Shown here one piece after another: positions 1 through 9,692 of a stretch of 64,000 nucleotides of DNA. Numbering within the stretch: position 1 is the first letter of the stretch; each line of letters starts with the position of its first letter. This DNA is from JACDAN01 sp963834825 (GTDB lineage Bacteria; Actinomycetota; Thermoleophilia; Gaiellales; Gaiellaceae). Location of the stretch: NCBI GenBank assembly GCA_963834825.1, contig CAWICZ010000014.1, forward strand, positions 372,001-436,000. Direction: 5' to 3'. A program made the position numbers and the translations under genes. The notes under the pieces were generated by a model. That model had not been told where the DNA came from. It saw only the letters and a list, made by a program, of their open reading frames with translations, and ran no database searches.

Positions 1-806
1 CGAACCGGTGCGTGGCGATCCGCGACCAGCAGGGGCTCGGCTTCCTGCCGGACGGGACGACACGCTTCGCGCGCACCGGCGGTGAGCCGCTCCGGCACTT
101 CATGGGCACCTCGACCTTCGCGGGCTACACCGTCGCGCCCGAGATCGCCCTCGCAAAGGTGAGCCCCGACGCGCCGCTGACGGCCTGCGCGCCGTTCGCC
201 TGCGGGCTCTCGACCGGCATCGGTGCAGCGCTCTACACGGCCAAGGTCTCGTCAGGCTCGACCTGCGTCGTCTTCGGTTGCGGCCTGGTGGGCCTGGGAG
301 CGCTGATCGGCTGTCGGCTCGCCGGCGCCGACCGGATCGTCGCGATCGACCTGTCCGAAGACCGCCTCCAGGAAGCGCGCCGCCACGGCGCCACCGATAC
401 GCGCGTGGCGGCGGACGACACCGTCGACTGGATCCGATCGGAGACCGGCGGCTTCGGCGCCGACTACACGTTCGAGGCGACCGGCAACGTGCGCGTGATG
501 CAGCAGGCCGTCGAGGCCGCGCGGGAGGCCTGGGGCCTCGCGACGATGATCGGCGTCGCCGGCAAGGGGGAGACGCTCGACGTCGTCCCGCGGTTCCTGA
601 TCACCGGCCGCCGTGTCGCCGGGTCCTCGTTCGGAGGCGTCAAGGGCCGGACGCAGGTGCCGCAGCTCGTCGACCGGTGGCTCGCGGGCGAATTCGACGC
701 GGAAGCGCTGGTGACCAGCACGATCGCCCTGGAGGACGTGAATCAGGCCTTCGGCGCAATGGAGCGCCAGGAAGGCATTCGCACCGTGATCACGTCCTTC
801 GCCTGA
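1..806 (+). CDS. Class III zinc alcohol dehydrogenase, C-terminal part
   Basis: Medium-chain dehydrogenase/reductase cut off by the left window edge; the frame is already open at base 3, so the in-frame GTG at base 12 is not the true start. The Rossmann glycine motif (VFGCGLVGLG) lies at about residues 90-99 of the visible part, followed by an acidic residue in VAIDLS that favours NAD. The sequence around FLPDGTTRF and the RTQVPQLVDRWLAGE region near the C-terminus are typical of glutathione- or mycothiol-dependent formaldehyde dehydrogenases. The catalytic zinc ligands are mostly outside the window. Probable role: oxidation of S-hydroxymethyl-thiol adducts (formaldehyde detoxification). The exact thiol cofactor cannot be told from this fragment. 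Confidence 0.88.
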   Translation, partial: NRCVAIRDQQGLGFLPDGTTRFARTGGEPLRHFMGTSTFAGYTVAPEIALAKVSPDAPLTACAPFACGLSTGIGAALYTAKVSSGSTCVVFGCGLVGLGALIGCRLAGADRIVAIDLSEDRLQEARRHGATDTRVAADDTVDWIRSETGGFGADYTFEATGNVRVMQQAVEAAREAWGLATMIGVAGKGETLDVVPRFLITGRRVAGSSFGGVKGRTQVPQLVDRWLAGEFDAEALVTSTIALEDVNQAFGAMERQEGIRTVITSFA

Positions 807-831
807 GCGTCAGGCAACCTACAATGCGGCC

Positions 832-1071
832 GTGGTCGAGATCGTCTTCCTGATGCTCGTCCTCAAGCTGCCGATCCTGTACTTGATCGGGGTCGTCTGG
901 TGGGCGGTCCGGGCCGAGCCGGATCCTCCCGAGCCCGCCCCGCTGCTCGTTCCCGCCGGCGACGAACCGCCGGAGCGTCACCGCCGGCCCGGCCCGCGCC
1001 GGCCGCAGCGTGGGGGGCCGCATGATCGCGGGCGCGCGCCGCAGAGAGCAGCGCGCCGGGCTCTACGGTGA
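832..1071 (+). CDS. Small membrane protein with charged tail
   Basis: 79-residue protein with one N-terminal hydrophobic helix (residues about 3-25, ending VVWWAV) and an Arg/Pro/Gly-rich C-terminal half. The GTG start lies exactly six bases after TACAAT (820-825), a near-perfect -10 box, so the mRNA is probably leaderless. Its stop overlaps the next start (GTGA), so the two genes are probably translationally coupled. The second half is low complexity and overlaps nothing known; the family is not recognised. Confidence 0.5.
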   Translation: MVEIVFLMLVLKLPILYLIGVVWWAVRAEPDPPEPAPLLVPAGDEPPERHRRPGPRRPQRGGPHDRGRAPQRAARRALR

Positions 1072-1331
1072 GCACCGTCCCGGCGACAACGAGGGATCGG
1101 CCGGCCGACACCGTCGCGGGCTTCCTGGCCGCGATCGCCATGGTCGGTGGGCTGATCGCCGTCGTCGAACGCCCGGTGCTGATCGGCCTGTTCTCGATCT
1201 TCGTCGGGTTCCTCGCCGCCGCGCTCGCTGACCGAAACCAGCGCCTCGCGGCCGCCGGGGTCGCGATCGCCTCGCTCGGGTGGCTCGCCGGGATGATCGT
1301 CCACGTCATCACGTCCCGTCCGCTCTGGTAA
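1068..1331 (+). CDS. Two-helix membrane protein, unknown
   Basis: 87 residues with two to three hydrophobic segments (about 18-36, 38-53 and 62-82) separated by a short basic turn (ADRNQR). GTG start inside the stop of the preceding gene (4-base overlap), so it is probably the second cistron of a two-gene operon. No enzyme motif is visible. Probably a small inner-membrane protein of unknown function. Confidence 0.6.
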   Translation: MSTVPATTRDRPADTVAGFLAAIAMVGGLIAVVERPVLIGLFSIFVGFLAAALADRNQRLAAAGVAIASLGWLAGMIVHVITSRPLW

Positions 1332-1379
1332 CGGCCGCTCCGACAGGGGAAACGCCCCTGCTACAAAGAACACAGCAAC

Positions 1380-4230
1380 GTGGCTGAGGTCGACGGACTC
1401 AACGCGGGCTACGCCCGCGCGCTTCTCGATGAGTACCTGGAAAACCCGGAGGGCGTCCCCTCCGAGTGGCGCGCGCTGTTCGAAAGCGGCGACAGCGACC
1501 TGGTCGCTCAGCATCCCGGCGTTGCGCGCCTGGTCGAGCTGCTTCGCGCCGCCGAGGACGGCCAGGCGGCGCCCGTCGTCACGGCCGCCGCCGGAGGTGC
1601 CGGTCGAGGCCGAGCCGCCGCCGACTACGGTCGCCGATGAGGAGCTTCTCAGCGCCGTCGCTGCAGCCATGGCTCTCGTGAAGGCGCACCGCACGCACGG
1701 CCACCTCGCCGCACGGCTCGATCCTCTCGGCTCGGAGCCGGTGGGAGACCCGGCGCTCGAGCCGGAGCGCCTCGTTCCGCCCCTGACGGTGGAGCTCCAG
1801 CGGGAGATTCCCGCGCAGCTCCTCCGCGTGTACTTCCCCGGGGAGACGCTGGCGGACGTGCTTCCGAACCTGCAGGAGACGTACGCCGGCACGAGCGCAT
1901 ACGAGATCGAGCACATCTCCGACCACCAGGAGCGGGTCTGGCTGCGCCAGGCGATCGAGTCGGGCACGTACCGAACACCGCTCTCGGCAGACGAGAAGCG
2001 CCGCCTGCTGACGCGTCTTACGGAGGTCGAGGGCTTCGAGCGGTATCTCAGGCGCGCATTCCTGGGCCAGAAGTCGTTCTCGATCGAGGGCCTGGACGCG
2101 CTCGTCCCGATGCTCGACACTGCGGTCGAGCTCGCCGCGGAGGACGGTGCGCACGAGCTCGTGATCGGGATGCCCCACCGCGGACGGCTCAACGTCCTCG
2201 CCCACGTGCTCGGCCGGCCGTACGAGACGATCCTGCGCGAGTTCGAGGGTGAGCGGACCCTTGCAGCCCTGTCGACAAGGCCCGGCTCCAGCGGCGACGT
2301 CAAGTACCACCTCGGCGCCCAAGGCCGCAGAAACACGCCCTCGGGCCACATCACCGTCTCGCTGGCCGCCAACCCGAGCCATCTCGAGGCCGTTGACCCC
2401 GTGGTGGAAGGGCTGGCCCGCAGCCAGCAGACTGATCGCTCCACGCGCGAGGGCGTGCACGACGCACGTGTCGCGCTCCCGGTGCTCATCCACGGCGATG
2501 CATCGTTCCCGGCGCAAGGGGTCGTCGCCGAGACGCTCAACCTCCAGGGGCTCGGCGGGTACTCGACCGGCGGCACACTGCACGTGATCGCCAACAACCA
2601 GGTTGGCTTCACGACGGATCCGGCCGACGGGCGCTCGACGCGCTACTCGAGCGACCTCGCGAAGGGCTTCGACGTCCCGATCATCCATGTCAACGCCGAC
2701 GATCCCGAGGCGGCGGTCTCCGCGATCCGGCTCGCGCTCGGCTTCCGGCGCAGGTTCGGCCACGACGTCGTCGTCGACCTCGTCGGCTACCGGCGCTGGG
2801 GGCACAACGAGGGGGACGAGCCTGCCTACACGCAGCCGCTGATGGTCAAGCGGATCGAGGGGCATCCCAGCGTCAGGGAGCAGTACGCGGCCCAGTTGGC
2901 AGACGAGGACGTGGTCACAGAGGAGGAGGCGGACTCGATCGTCGCCGAGCTCGAGCAGCGCCTCAAGGCGGCGCACGAAACGCTGAAGGCGACCTTCGGC
3001 GCTCCCGGCCCGGCTCCGAGCGAGCGGACGCCGCCCACCAACGGCTCCGACGTGGTCACGGCGGTCGAGGCCGACCGGCTGCGTGAGCTCAACACCGAGC
3101 TGCTCGCCACCCCCGGCCGCTTCACGGTCCACCCGAAGCTCAAGCGCCAGCTCGACCGGCGGCTCGAGGCGATCGAGCAGGGTGAGATCGACTGGGGACA
3201 GGCCGAGGGTCTGGCTTTCGCGAGCCTGCTCGTCGAGGGCATCCCGATTCGGCTGACCGGCCAGGACACCGAGCGGGGCACGTTCTCGCACCGGCACCTC
3301 GTGCTCCACGACCCGGAAACGGGGGAGCAGTACACGCCGATGAAGAACCTCGCCGCGGCGGAGGCGTCGTTCGAGGTCTACAACTCGCCGCTGTCCGAGT
3401 ACGCCGCGCTCGGATTCGAGTACGGATATTCGGTCGGCGCGCCCGAGACGCTCGTCGTCTGGGAGGCGCAGTTCGGCGACTTCATCAACGGCGCGCAGAT
3501 CATCGTCGACCAGTTCCTCGTCTCGGGCCTTTCGAAGTGGGCGCAGACGTCCCGGCTGACCCTGCTTCTCCCGCACGGCTACGAGGGGAACGGCCCGGAG
3601 CACTCCAGCGCCCGACTCGAGCGGTTCCTCCAACTGGCTGCCCAGGAGAACATCAGGATCGTCAACCCGAGCACGTCGTCGCAGTACTTCCACCTGCTCC
3701 GACGGCAGGCGCTCGACCCGAGCGCCCGGCCGCTCGTCGTCATGACGCCGAAGGGACTGCTGCGGCTACGCGACTCGGCCGGCCGGCTCGAGGAGCTCGC
3801 CGAGGGTCGTTTCCTCCCGGTCATCGACGACGCCGCCGCGACGCATGCAGAGGTGCGGCGACTGGTGCTCGTGTCGGGGAAGGTCTACTACGACATCGTC
3901 GGCCACGAGCAGCGAGCGCAGCATCCCGAGATTGCGGTCGCCCGACTCGAGCAGCTGTACCCCTTCCCGGTCGACGAGGCGGCATCGCTCGTGGGCTCGT
4001 ATCCGGCGCTGACGGAGGTCGTCTGGGCGCAGGAAGAGCCGCAGAACATGGGCGCCTGGCGTGCGATTCGGCACCGGCTCGAGGAAGCGATCGGCGGCCG
4101 AGCGGAGCTGCGCTACGTCGGCCGGCCCTGGCGGGCCAGCCCGAGCGAGGGCTACCCGACTGCGCACCTGCAAGAGCAGGAGCGCATCGTCACCGACGTG
4201 CTGGCGCCGCGAGAGCTAACGCCCGTCTGA
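1380..4230 (+). CDS. sucA: 2-oxoglutarate dehydrogenase E1 (frameshifted in this sequence)
   Basis: Thiamine-diphosphate E1 subunit of the 2-oxoglutarate dehydrogenase complex (TCA cycle). The GTG at 1380 opens the N-terminal E1 domain (LNAGYARALLDEYLENPEG), but this frame stops at 1640. The rest, from about PVEAEPPPTTVADEELL, continues in the +1 frame to 4230. The break lies near 1575-1605 in GC-rich sequence. Visible motifs include HRTHGHLAARLDPLG, the active-site stretch PHRGRLNVLAHVLG, the cofactor region YRRWGHNEGDEPAYTQ, and the transketolase part HGYEGNGPEHSSARLERFL. Intact length would be about 950 residues, typical of a plain E1o; there is no N-terminal E2-like domain as in mycobacterial Kgd. 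An extra base (sequence error) is more likely than a dead TCA enzyme. Confidence 0.9.
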
Positions 4231-4443
4231 GCTTCGCGCCGCCGCCCGCGCCGTGTCGCGGATGCGCCTGGCCTCGCGCGTGAGGCCGCGGGCGAGGGTC
4301 GGTGCGTGTTGACGCAGCTCCGCCAACATCCGCTTGCGGTGCTTCTTCGGAATGCGTCGCCAGAGGTCCCAGGCGGTCAGGGCAATTCCCCACCAGCCCA
4401 GGCGGCGGGCGAGCAGATACTGGGGGCGCGGCACGCGTCGCAT
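4216..4443 (-). CDS. Small basic protein, unknown
   Basis: 75 residues: a short hydrophobic stretch (about residues 17-27, GWWGIALTAWDLW) followed by a strongly basic helical C-terminus. The ATG is one base after the stop of the upstream minus-strand gene, so they form an operon. Its 3' end overlaps the sucA stop by 15 bases in convergent orientation. A longer open frame on this strand exists but its N-terminal part is the opposite-frame shadow of the upstream gene. Function unknown. Confidence 0.5.
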   Translation of the reverse strand: MRRVPRPQYLLARRLGWWGIALTAWDLWRRIPKKHRKRMLAELRQHAPTLARGLTREARRIRDTARAAARSSDGR

Positions 4444-4444
4444 C

Positions 4445-5086
4445 CTAGTCGTCGTCATCGTCGTGGCGGTCCCGATCCCCGTCGCGGTCCCGATCTCCGT
4501 GGCGATCGTCGTCGTGCTTGCGATCGGACCGCTTCCGATCGTCGTCATCGCCTCTGCGCTTCTCCCAGCGGTGATGGTCGCGGTCGTCTTTTTTCGACGA
4601 TCGAGGCGGTGTAGGCGGCGGTGCGGGCGTTGGCGCGACGATCGTGGGCGTCGGTGGCGGAAGCGGCGCGAGCTTGCGCTTGCGCTTCGGCTTGCGGGCC
4701 GGCTCGGGGGAGGGAGGCTGCTGCGGCGCCACAGGTTGCGGCCTGGGAGCAGGCGCACGAACGAAGACCGCCGGCGCGTACACCGGAGTGGGACGCGGCG
4801 ACAACTCGGACTCGCGGCGGAGCGCGGCACGCCTGGCGCGCTGCCTAGCGCGGCGAGCCTCGGCGCGTTCGCGAGCCACGGCGCGTGCGCGCTCTCTGGC
4901 AAGTGCGCGCTCCACCTTCGGAGACACGCGAACGACGAGTTCCTGCGTGGTCGTGGCGCCGACTGGAGCACGAACCGGCGGCACTGACACGTCATGGCCC
5001 AACACGTAGCCGGGGACGCTGAAGAGACCGGCCAACGCCGTTCCCAGCAACACCCCTGCCAGTACGTGGACGAATCTGGCCCTCAT
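4445..5086 (-). CDS. Secreted low-complexity protein with Asp/Arg/His tail
   Basis: 213 residues. The start chosen is the ATG at 5086, preceded by GGGGAGGAAC, a strong ribosome binding site; the open frame continues 32 codons upstream without such support. It has an N-terminal signal or anchor helix (FVHVLAGVLLGTALAGLF), then an Ala/Arg coiled-coil-like stretch (ALARERARAVARERAEARRA), a Pro-rich linker, a Lys/Arg block, and a final 45 residues made almost only of Asp, Arg, Lys and His. Probably extracytoplasmic; the tail could bind metal or polyanions, but this is inference. The codon pattern gat/cgg/cac in the tail makes a repetitive DNA tract at 4447-4590. Confidence 0.55.
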   Translation of the reverse strand: MRARFVHVLAGVLLGTALAGLFSVPGYVLGHDVSVPPVRAPVGATTTQELVVRVSPKVERALARERARAVARERAEARRARQRARRAALRRESELSPRPTPVYAPAVFVRAPAPRPQPVAPQQPPSPEPARKPKRKRKLAPLPPPTPTIVAPTPAPPPTPPRSSKKDDRDHHRWEKRRGDDDDRKRSDRKHDDDRHGDRDRDGDRDRHDDDDD

Positions 5087-5162
5087 GTTCCTCCCCATTG
5101 GCGCCGACAACTGTTCAAACGGACTATCGGACGCAACCCGGGGTGTCTTGAGGGGAAATCGC

Positions 5163-6934
5163 ATGGGCAGTCTCAAGCTCAAGCTCGTCGTCTACTTCTC
5201 GTTGATCGCGCTGCTGCCGTTTGCGGCGGCGCTCAGCGGGCTGCAGTCGATCACCGACCGGAGCGAAACCCGGCGGGCCGACGGCATCCTCGAGACGGGC
5301 GTGCGCGCCGGCCTGGCCCGGTTCTCGGACGAGGTCGCGTCTGCGCAGCGAAGGGCCGCCGAGCTCGCGCGCGATCCCTCGTTTCAGCGGGCGCTCTCGC
5401 GCCGCGACCGCCGCGTCTTGCGCCGCGCGCTCGCCAAGCAGCCGAACCTCCGGCTGGAGGCGCGTGGGCTCAACGTTGGGTTCCATCGGGCCGCCCGCGA
5501 TCGAGCGGTCGGTCGCGGTCCAGGGCCGCCGCGGTCCGCTTGGCCGGGTCGTTGCCGGCGTGCGACTCGACGACAGCCTGGCGGCCCGCGTGCGTCGGAA
5601 CGCCGGCCTTGGCTGGCAGGACGGCCAGATCGCGTTCGTCCGTGACGGCGCGATCGTGGCGGGCAGCGGCGGGCTCACGGGGCAGATCGACGTCCCCGCG
5701 GATCCTCGCCTGGTCTCCGTCGGCGGGCCGGGACTTCCGAGCGCTCGCGTCGGAGCCGCTACCTGTCGATCCCGATCTCCGCCTGCTGGTCCTCCATCCT
5801 CAGGCCAGGATCGACGAGGCGACGGACTGGGCGCAATCGCGGATCTTCGTGGCGATGCTGTTCGCGCTCCTGCTGATCGCCGCCGTCGCGTACCTCGAGG
5901 GGCGCTCGATCGTTCGCAGCCTCGGAGACGTCGCGGCCGCAGCGCGAGGCATCGCGCGCGGCCGGCTCGGCGCTCGCGTCGACGTCCGCGGCAAGGACGA
6001 GTTCGCGTCGCTCGGCCACGCGTTCAACGAGATGGCAGACCAGCTCGAGGCCCGGCTGGGCGAGCTCGAGGACGAGCGGCGCCGGTCGCGTGAGACGACG
6101 CTGCGCTTCGGCGAGGCGCTGGCGGCGACGCACGACATCGACCAGCTGCTTCGCGTGATCGTCGAGTCCGCGGTGGAGTCGACCGGCGCTTCGCTCGGCC
6201 GGCTGATCGACGGCGGCAGTGTGCTGATCGAGCTCGGCGAGGAGCCGGGCCCGGCGCGGATCGAGTTCCCCCTCGTCGCCGGTCGCGAGGCCTTCGGCAC
6301 GCTCGTCCTCTACGGGGCGTACTTCGGGCCGGAGCAGCGGGAGAGCGCGCGGTGGCTCGTCGGTCACGCGGCGATCGCGCTCGGCAATGCTCGGCGCCAT
6401 CGGACCGTCGAGCAGCAGGCCCTCGTCGACGGCCTTACCGGCCTCGCGAACCGCCGGGTCTGCACGGCGGCGCTCGAGAAAGAGCTCGCCCGTGCCAAGC
6501 GCTTCGACGAGCCGCTGGCGCTCGTGCTCGCCGACCTCGACGACTTCAAGCGGGTCAACGACCGCTTCGGTCACCCGACCGGCGACGAGGTGCTCAAGGC
6601 CTTCGCGAAGACGCTTCGGGAGAGCGTGCGCGAGATCGATCTCGCCGGTCGCTGGGGCGGCGAGGAGTTCGCGCTCCTGCTGCCAGGAACCGACCTCGAG
6701 GGTGGACGGGAGCTCGCGGAGCGGGTCCGCCGCGCGCTCGAGGACCTCGAGCTCACCACTCCTGACGGACAGGCCGTTCGCGTCACTGCGAGCTTTGGAG
6801 TTGCCGCCTTCCCCCAGGCCGGGCCCCAGGACGCGCTCGTGGCCGCCTCGGACGGGGCCCTGTATCAGGCGAAGCGGTCAGGCAAGAACCAGGTCGTCGT
6901 CGCCGCACCGCTTGCCGTCAGGGGGAGTGCATAA
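5163..6934 (+). CDS. HAMP-GGDEF diguanylate cyclase sensor (two frame breaks)
   Basis: Membrane receptor that makes cyclic di-GMP. The ATG at 5163 begins MGSLKLKL and a membrane helix, followed by an extracytoplasmic sensor, a second helix (MLFALLLIAAVAYLEG), a HAMP domain (SLGDVAAAARGIARGRLG... FNEMADQLEARL), a GAF-like linker and a GGDEF domain. The active site reads RWGGEEF, with an inhibitory-site REID five residues before it, so the cyclase looks catalytically competent and product-inhibited. The sensor part shifts frame twice, near 5455-5470 and near 5722-5733 (a GGCGGG run), each by +1. The intact product would be about 590 residues. Divergent from the minus-strand secreted protein. 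Confidence 0.8.
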
Positions 6935-7007
6935 CCTGCACCGAGGTTTTCACGCCGTTACAATCCGCCGCCAACGCACGAGGCCCAGCTAAATCCCACG
7001 GAGGAAC

Positions 7008-7301
7008 ATGACGGTTGAGACACCTTCTTTGTTTGCGAACGTGATTCAGGATCACCTCGAACTGAAGCGGCGCAACGCCGAGCTCGAGGAGGACATGCCG
7101 CTCGGCGCCTACAGGATCGAGGATCCATTCGAGAATCATCCGCTCTTCAAGACCGAGGAGCAGGCTCGAATCGAGGACACCCTGGATGGGTACCAGGGCG
7201 TGACGGTTGCCGAGCAGCCCGGCCCGAAGGACGACAGCGTCGAGCTGCACGCCGACGACGGGCTGTGGGGCCGCTCTCGCGACTTCGACTGGGGCGACTA
7301 G
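7008..7301 (+). CDS. Conserved acidic protein, unknown
   Basis: 97 residues, hydrophilic and acidic, no membrane segment. A clear ribosome binding site (CGGAGGAAC) precedes the ATG. The N-terminal third resembles a short helix (VIQDHLELKRRNAELEED) and the C-terminus ends in DFDWGD. It stands alone and is followed at once by a hairpin terminator, so it is probably a monocistronic gene. Function not recognised. Confidence 0.65.
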   Translation: MTVETPSLFANVIQDHLELKRRNAELEEDMPLGAYRIEDPFENHPLFKTEEQARIEDTLDGYQGVTVAEQPGPKDDSVELHADDGLWGRSRDFDWGD

Positions 7302-7308
7302 GACACCT

Positions 7309-7328
7309 CCCGCCCGAGGGCGGGTTTC
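7309..7328 (+). terminator. Rho-independent terminator after the acidic protein
   Basis: Inverted repeat CCCGCC / GGCGGG (arms within 7309-7324) followed by TTT, eight bases after the stop codon at 7301. Short U tract, but the position is typical. Confidence 0.6.
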
Positions 7329-7389
7329 GACTAGTCCGGACTGGGTAGGCTCCCCCGAAGTTCAAGAGACCGCAAAAGGGGGAGCCGCC

Positions 7390-7844
7390 ATGAGAAAACT
7401 GCTTGGCCTCGTCGCGCTTGGGGCTGCGCTCAAGTACTTCTTCGATCCGCAGGAGGGACGGCGTCGCCGCGCGCAGGTCCAGGATCGGATCGCTGGTTTC
7501 TTCCAGAGCCGCGCCGGCAAGGCCGAACGACGTCGGACATGCGGCCTCGGCGCAGGCCGAGAGCCTCGTCGAGAAGGCGAAGGACCAGGGCGAGAAAGTC
7601 GAGGCGCAGCTCGACGACGCCACTCTCGCTCGCAACGTCGAGACGGAGATCCTCCGCGGCGACGAGGTCGCCGAAGGACCAGATCGACGTCAACGCCGAG
7701 AACGGAAAGGTCTACCTGCGGGGAGAGGTCGGCAAGCCCGAGCTGATCCAGGATCTCGAGCAACGGGCACGCAACGTCCAAGGCGTCGAGGAGGTCGAGA
7801 ACCTGCTTCGACTCCCCGGCGCCGAAGCGCCGACGACGAGCTAG
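7390..7844 (+). CDS. YtxH-like / BON-domain protein (two frame breaks)
   Basis: The ATG at 7390, after AGGGGGAGCC, starts a short helix and FFDPQEGRRRR, the signature of small YtxH-like envelope proteins. The reading then shifts +1 near 7520-7535 (continuing DVGHAASAQAESLVEKAKD) and again near 7668-7675 into the BON domain (IDVNAENGKVYLRGEVG... RNVQGVEEVENLLRLPG). Intact length about 150 residues. BON domains bind phospholipid and are found in stress-related envelope proteins. Both breaks are of the same +1 kind as in the neighbouring genes, so a sequence error is the likeliest cause. The stop overlaps the stop of the convergent gene by 4 bases. Confidence 0.72.
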
Positions 7845-8305
7845 CCCATCCCGTCGCGGAGCTTCCGCGAGAGCGGAAGCCCCCACCAGAACCAGGCGAA
7901 GAAGAGTGCGACTGCGGCGGTCACTAGGGCCGCCGCAGCCGGGTGGTAGAGCAGATCGGTGACGAGGAAGGCGGCGCCGACGATCGCGAGGGTCAGGAAG
8001 ATCATCCCCGCGATCGACAGGCGGTTCGAGGTGCGGAGCATCCGCTCCTTGTCGAAGTCCCGCCAGCGCAGCCGATGGTAGGCCGAGGGGGCGATCAGGA
8101 GGGCCGTCGCCGCCGTCGTGCAGATGAAGATGGCGAAGAAGACCTGACGCTGCGTGTTCGTGATCTTCGTGAACTGATTCGTGAACGGCACGGTCAGCAG
8201 GAACGCGAACAGCACCTGAACGCCAGGGAGCACCACGCGGAGCTCGTTGAGGAACTCGATCAGCTCGCGATCGAGCCGTTCGTCCTTGCTCTCCTCGTTC
8301 GTCAC
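7841..8305 (-). CDS. DUF6328 membrane protein
   Basis: 154 residues with a charged N-terminus (KDERLDRELIEFLNELRV) and four hydrophobic helices (about 28-48, 58-78, 98-120 and 124-146). The arrangement and the motif LPGVQVLFAFLLTVPF, followed by APSAYHRLRWR, match the DUF6328 family of unknown function. It overlaps the stop of the cation exporter gene (8302) by 4 bases, so it is coupled downstream of that gene. Confidence 0.75.
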   Translation of the reverse strand: MTNEESKDERLDRELIEFLNELRVVLPGVQVLFAFLLTVPFTNQFTKITNTQRQVFFAIFICTTAATALLIAPSAYHRLRWRDFDKERMLRTSNRLSIAGMIFLTLAIVGAAFLVTDLLYHPAAAALVTAAVALFFAWFWWGLPLSRKLRDGMG

Positions 8306-9197
8306 CGACGGGACTGGATCGAAACGAGGCGCGGCGGGGCGACGTGGTCGACCTGAAGCGTCGTGTGCTCGATGCCGTACTCGCGGAGGAGCACCTCCTC
8401 GAGCTCGCGCCGGCGGGCGTGGCAGTCCTCATCGCGCTCGACGAGGACGTGTGCGGCGAGCGCGGGGAAACCGGACGTGATCGTCCAGACGTGGAGGTCG
8501 TGCACCTCGACGACCCCCGGCACCTGGGTCATGCGGCGCCCGAGCGTGCGGGTGTCCATGCCCCTGGGCGCTCCCTCGAGCAGGACGTGCACCGAGTCGC
8601 GGAGGATCCTCCAGGAGCTGGCCAGGATCAGGAGCGCGATCGCCATGCCGGCGAGCGGGATCGGCGTAGCGCCAGCCCGTGATCAAGATGACGAACGCCG
8701 CGACGAGGACTCCGGCCGAGCCCATCGCGTCGGCGAGCACGTGTCGCAGCGCCGCGCGCATGTTCAGCGTGTCGTGTCCTCCGCGGTGGAGGATCGCGGC
8801 GGCCGCGAGGTTGACGGCGAGGCCGACGACGGCGACGAGCGCGACCCAGCCGGCGAGCACGTCGGGCGGGTCGGAGAGCCGGCCCCACGGCCTCGACGAA
8901 GATCCAGATCGCGAGGGCGAGCAGGATGACACCGTTGGCAAGCGCGGCAAGGATCTCGGCCCGCTGGTAGCCGAAGCTCCGCTCCGGCGTGCTCGGGCGG
9001 TCCGCGAGCCAGACCGCAAGGAGCGCCACGGCCAGCGCGAGGTTGTCCGAGAGCATGTGCGCCGCGTCGGCGAGAAGCGCGAGGCTTCCGGTCAGCAGGC
9101 CGCCGACGATCTCGACCGCGGTGAACGCGAGAGTGAGCGCGAGCACGATCGCGAGGACACGCCGGTTTCGGGCTCGCACGGACTGGAGGTGTGCCAC
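8302..9197 (-). CDS. Cation diffusion facilitator, CzcD/ZitB type (two frame breaks)
   Basis: Proton-coupled exporter of zinc or a similar metal. The GTG at 9197 lies six bases after a TATCCT hexamer (leaderless signal) and begins the conserved N-terminus, with helix I-II residues LLADAAHMLSDNLAL (metal-site D and HxxxD) and RSFGYQRAEILAALANG. The frame shifts +1 near 8885, continuing VAAAILHRGGHDTLNMRAALRHVLADA (second metal-site HxxxD), and again near 8668, continuing to the cytoplasmic domain (VPGVVEVHDLHVWTITSG). Intact length about 298 residues, usual for the family. Both breaks are probably sequence errors, since all functional residues are conserved. Confidence 0.82.
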
Positions 9198-9227
9198 GAG
9201 CCCAGGATAGTGCGGGAGAATCCGACC

Positions 9228-9686
9228 ATGGATATCCGTGAACTGATGAAGCTCGAGGTCGACCCGGCCGAGGTCGAGGCGGTCTACGAGCTCTGGAAGC
9301 AGCATTCGATCGCCGAGGACAACCGCGACATCGCCGGGCTGCTCGCGACGCTGACCGACGACTGCGTCTACCGCATCGTCGGGACGTCTGAGCTCTGGGA
9401 GGGGCACGCGGGCGCGACCCGTTTCTACACGGGTCTCCTGACCGCCTTTCCCGACATCGACTTCCAGATGACGGACATCGTCGTCGGCCCGCAAGGGGTC
9501 TGCGAAGAGGCGCGGGTGACGGCGACGCACGAGGCTGACTGGCTCGACTGGAAGGCGTCCGGCGAGCCGGTCGAGTTCAACGTCGTGATCTTCTTCCCCT
9601 GGGATCGGGACCGTCGGCTCTTCCGCGGCGAGAAGGTCTACGTCCACGCGAACGGCGTGGCTCTGGGGTCAAGCCCGGGTCAATAG
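9228..9686 (+). CDS. SnoaL-like / NTF2-fold protein
   Basis: 152 residues of the NTF2-like superfamily. The pattern LWKQHSIAEDNRDIAGLLATL, DDCVYRIVG and GATRFYTGLLTAFPDIDFQM is the SnoaL-like polyketide-cyclase/ester-binding fold. Start ATG with GGGAGA nine bases upstream. The substrate cannot be deduced; many members have no known reaction. Divergent from the cation exporter, with about 30 bases between the starts. Confidence 0.75.
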   Translation: MDIRELMKLEVDPAEVEAVYELWKQHSIAEDNRDIAGLLATLTDDCVYRIVGTSELWEGHAGATRFYTGLLTAFPDIDFQMTDIVVGPQGVCEEARVTATHEADWLDWKASGEPVEFNVVIFFPWDRDRRLFRGEKVYVHANGVALGSSPGQ

Positions 9687-9692
9687 CTCAGA

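Noticed and set aside
1575..1605. Programmed ribosomal frameshift in sucA
   Set aside because: No slippery heptamer or downstream structure is evident, and the same +1 defect occurs in five other unrelated genes.
1380..1640. Separate 86-residue gene before sucA
   Set aside because: Its sequence is the N-terminal E1 domain of 2-oxoglutarate dehydrogenase, so it is the 5' part of sucA with a frame break, not a gene.
1579..3693. 700-codon minus-strand open frame opposite sucA
   Set aside because: High-GC shadow frame; sucA motifs on the plus strand are unambiguous.
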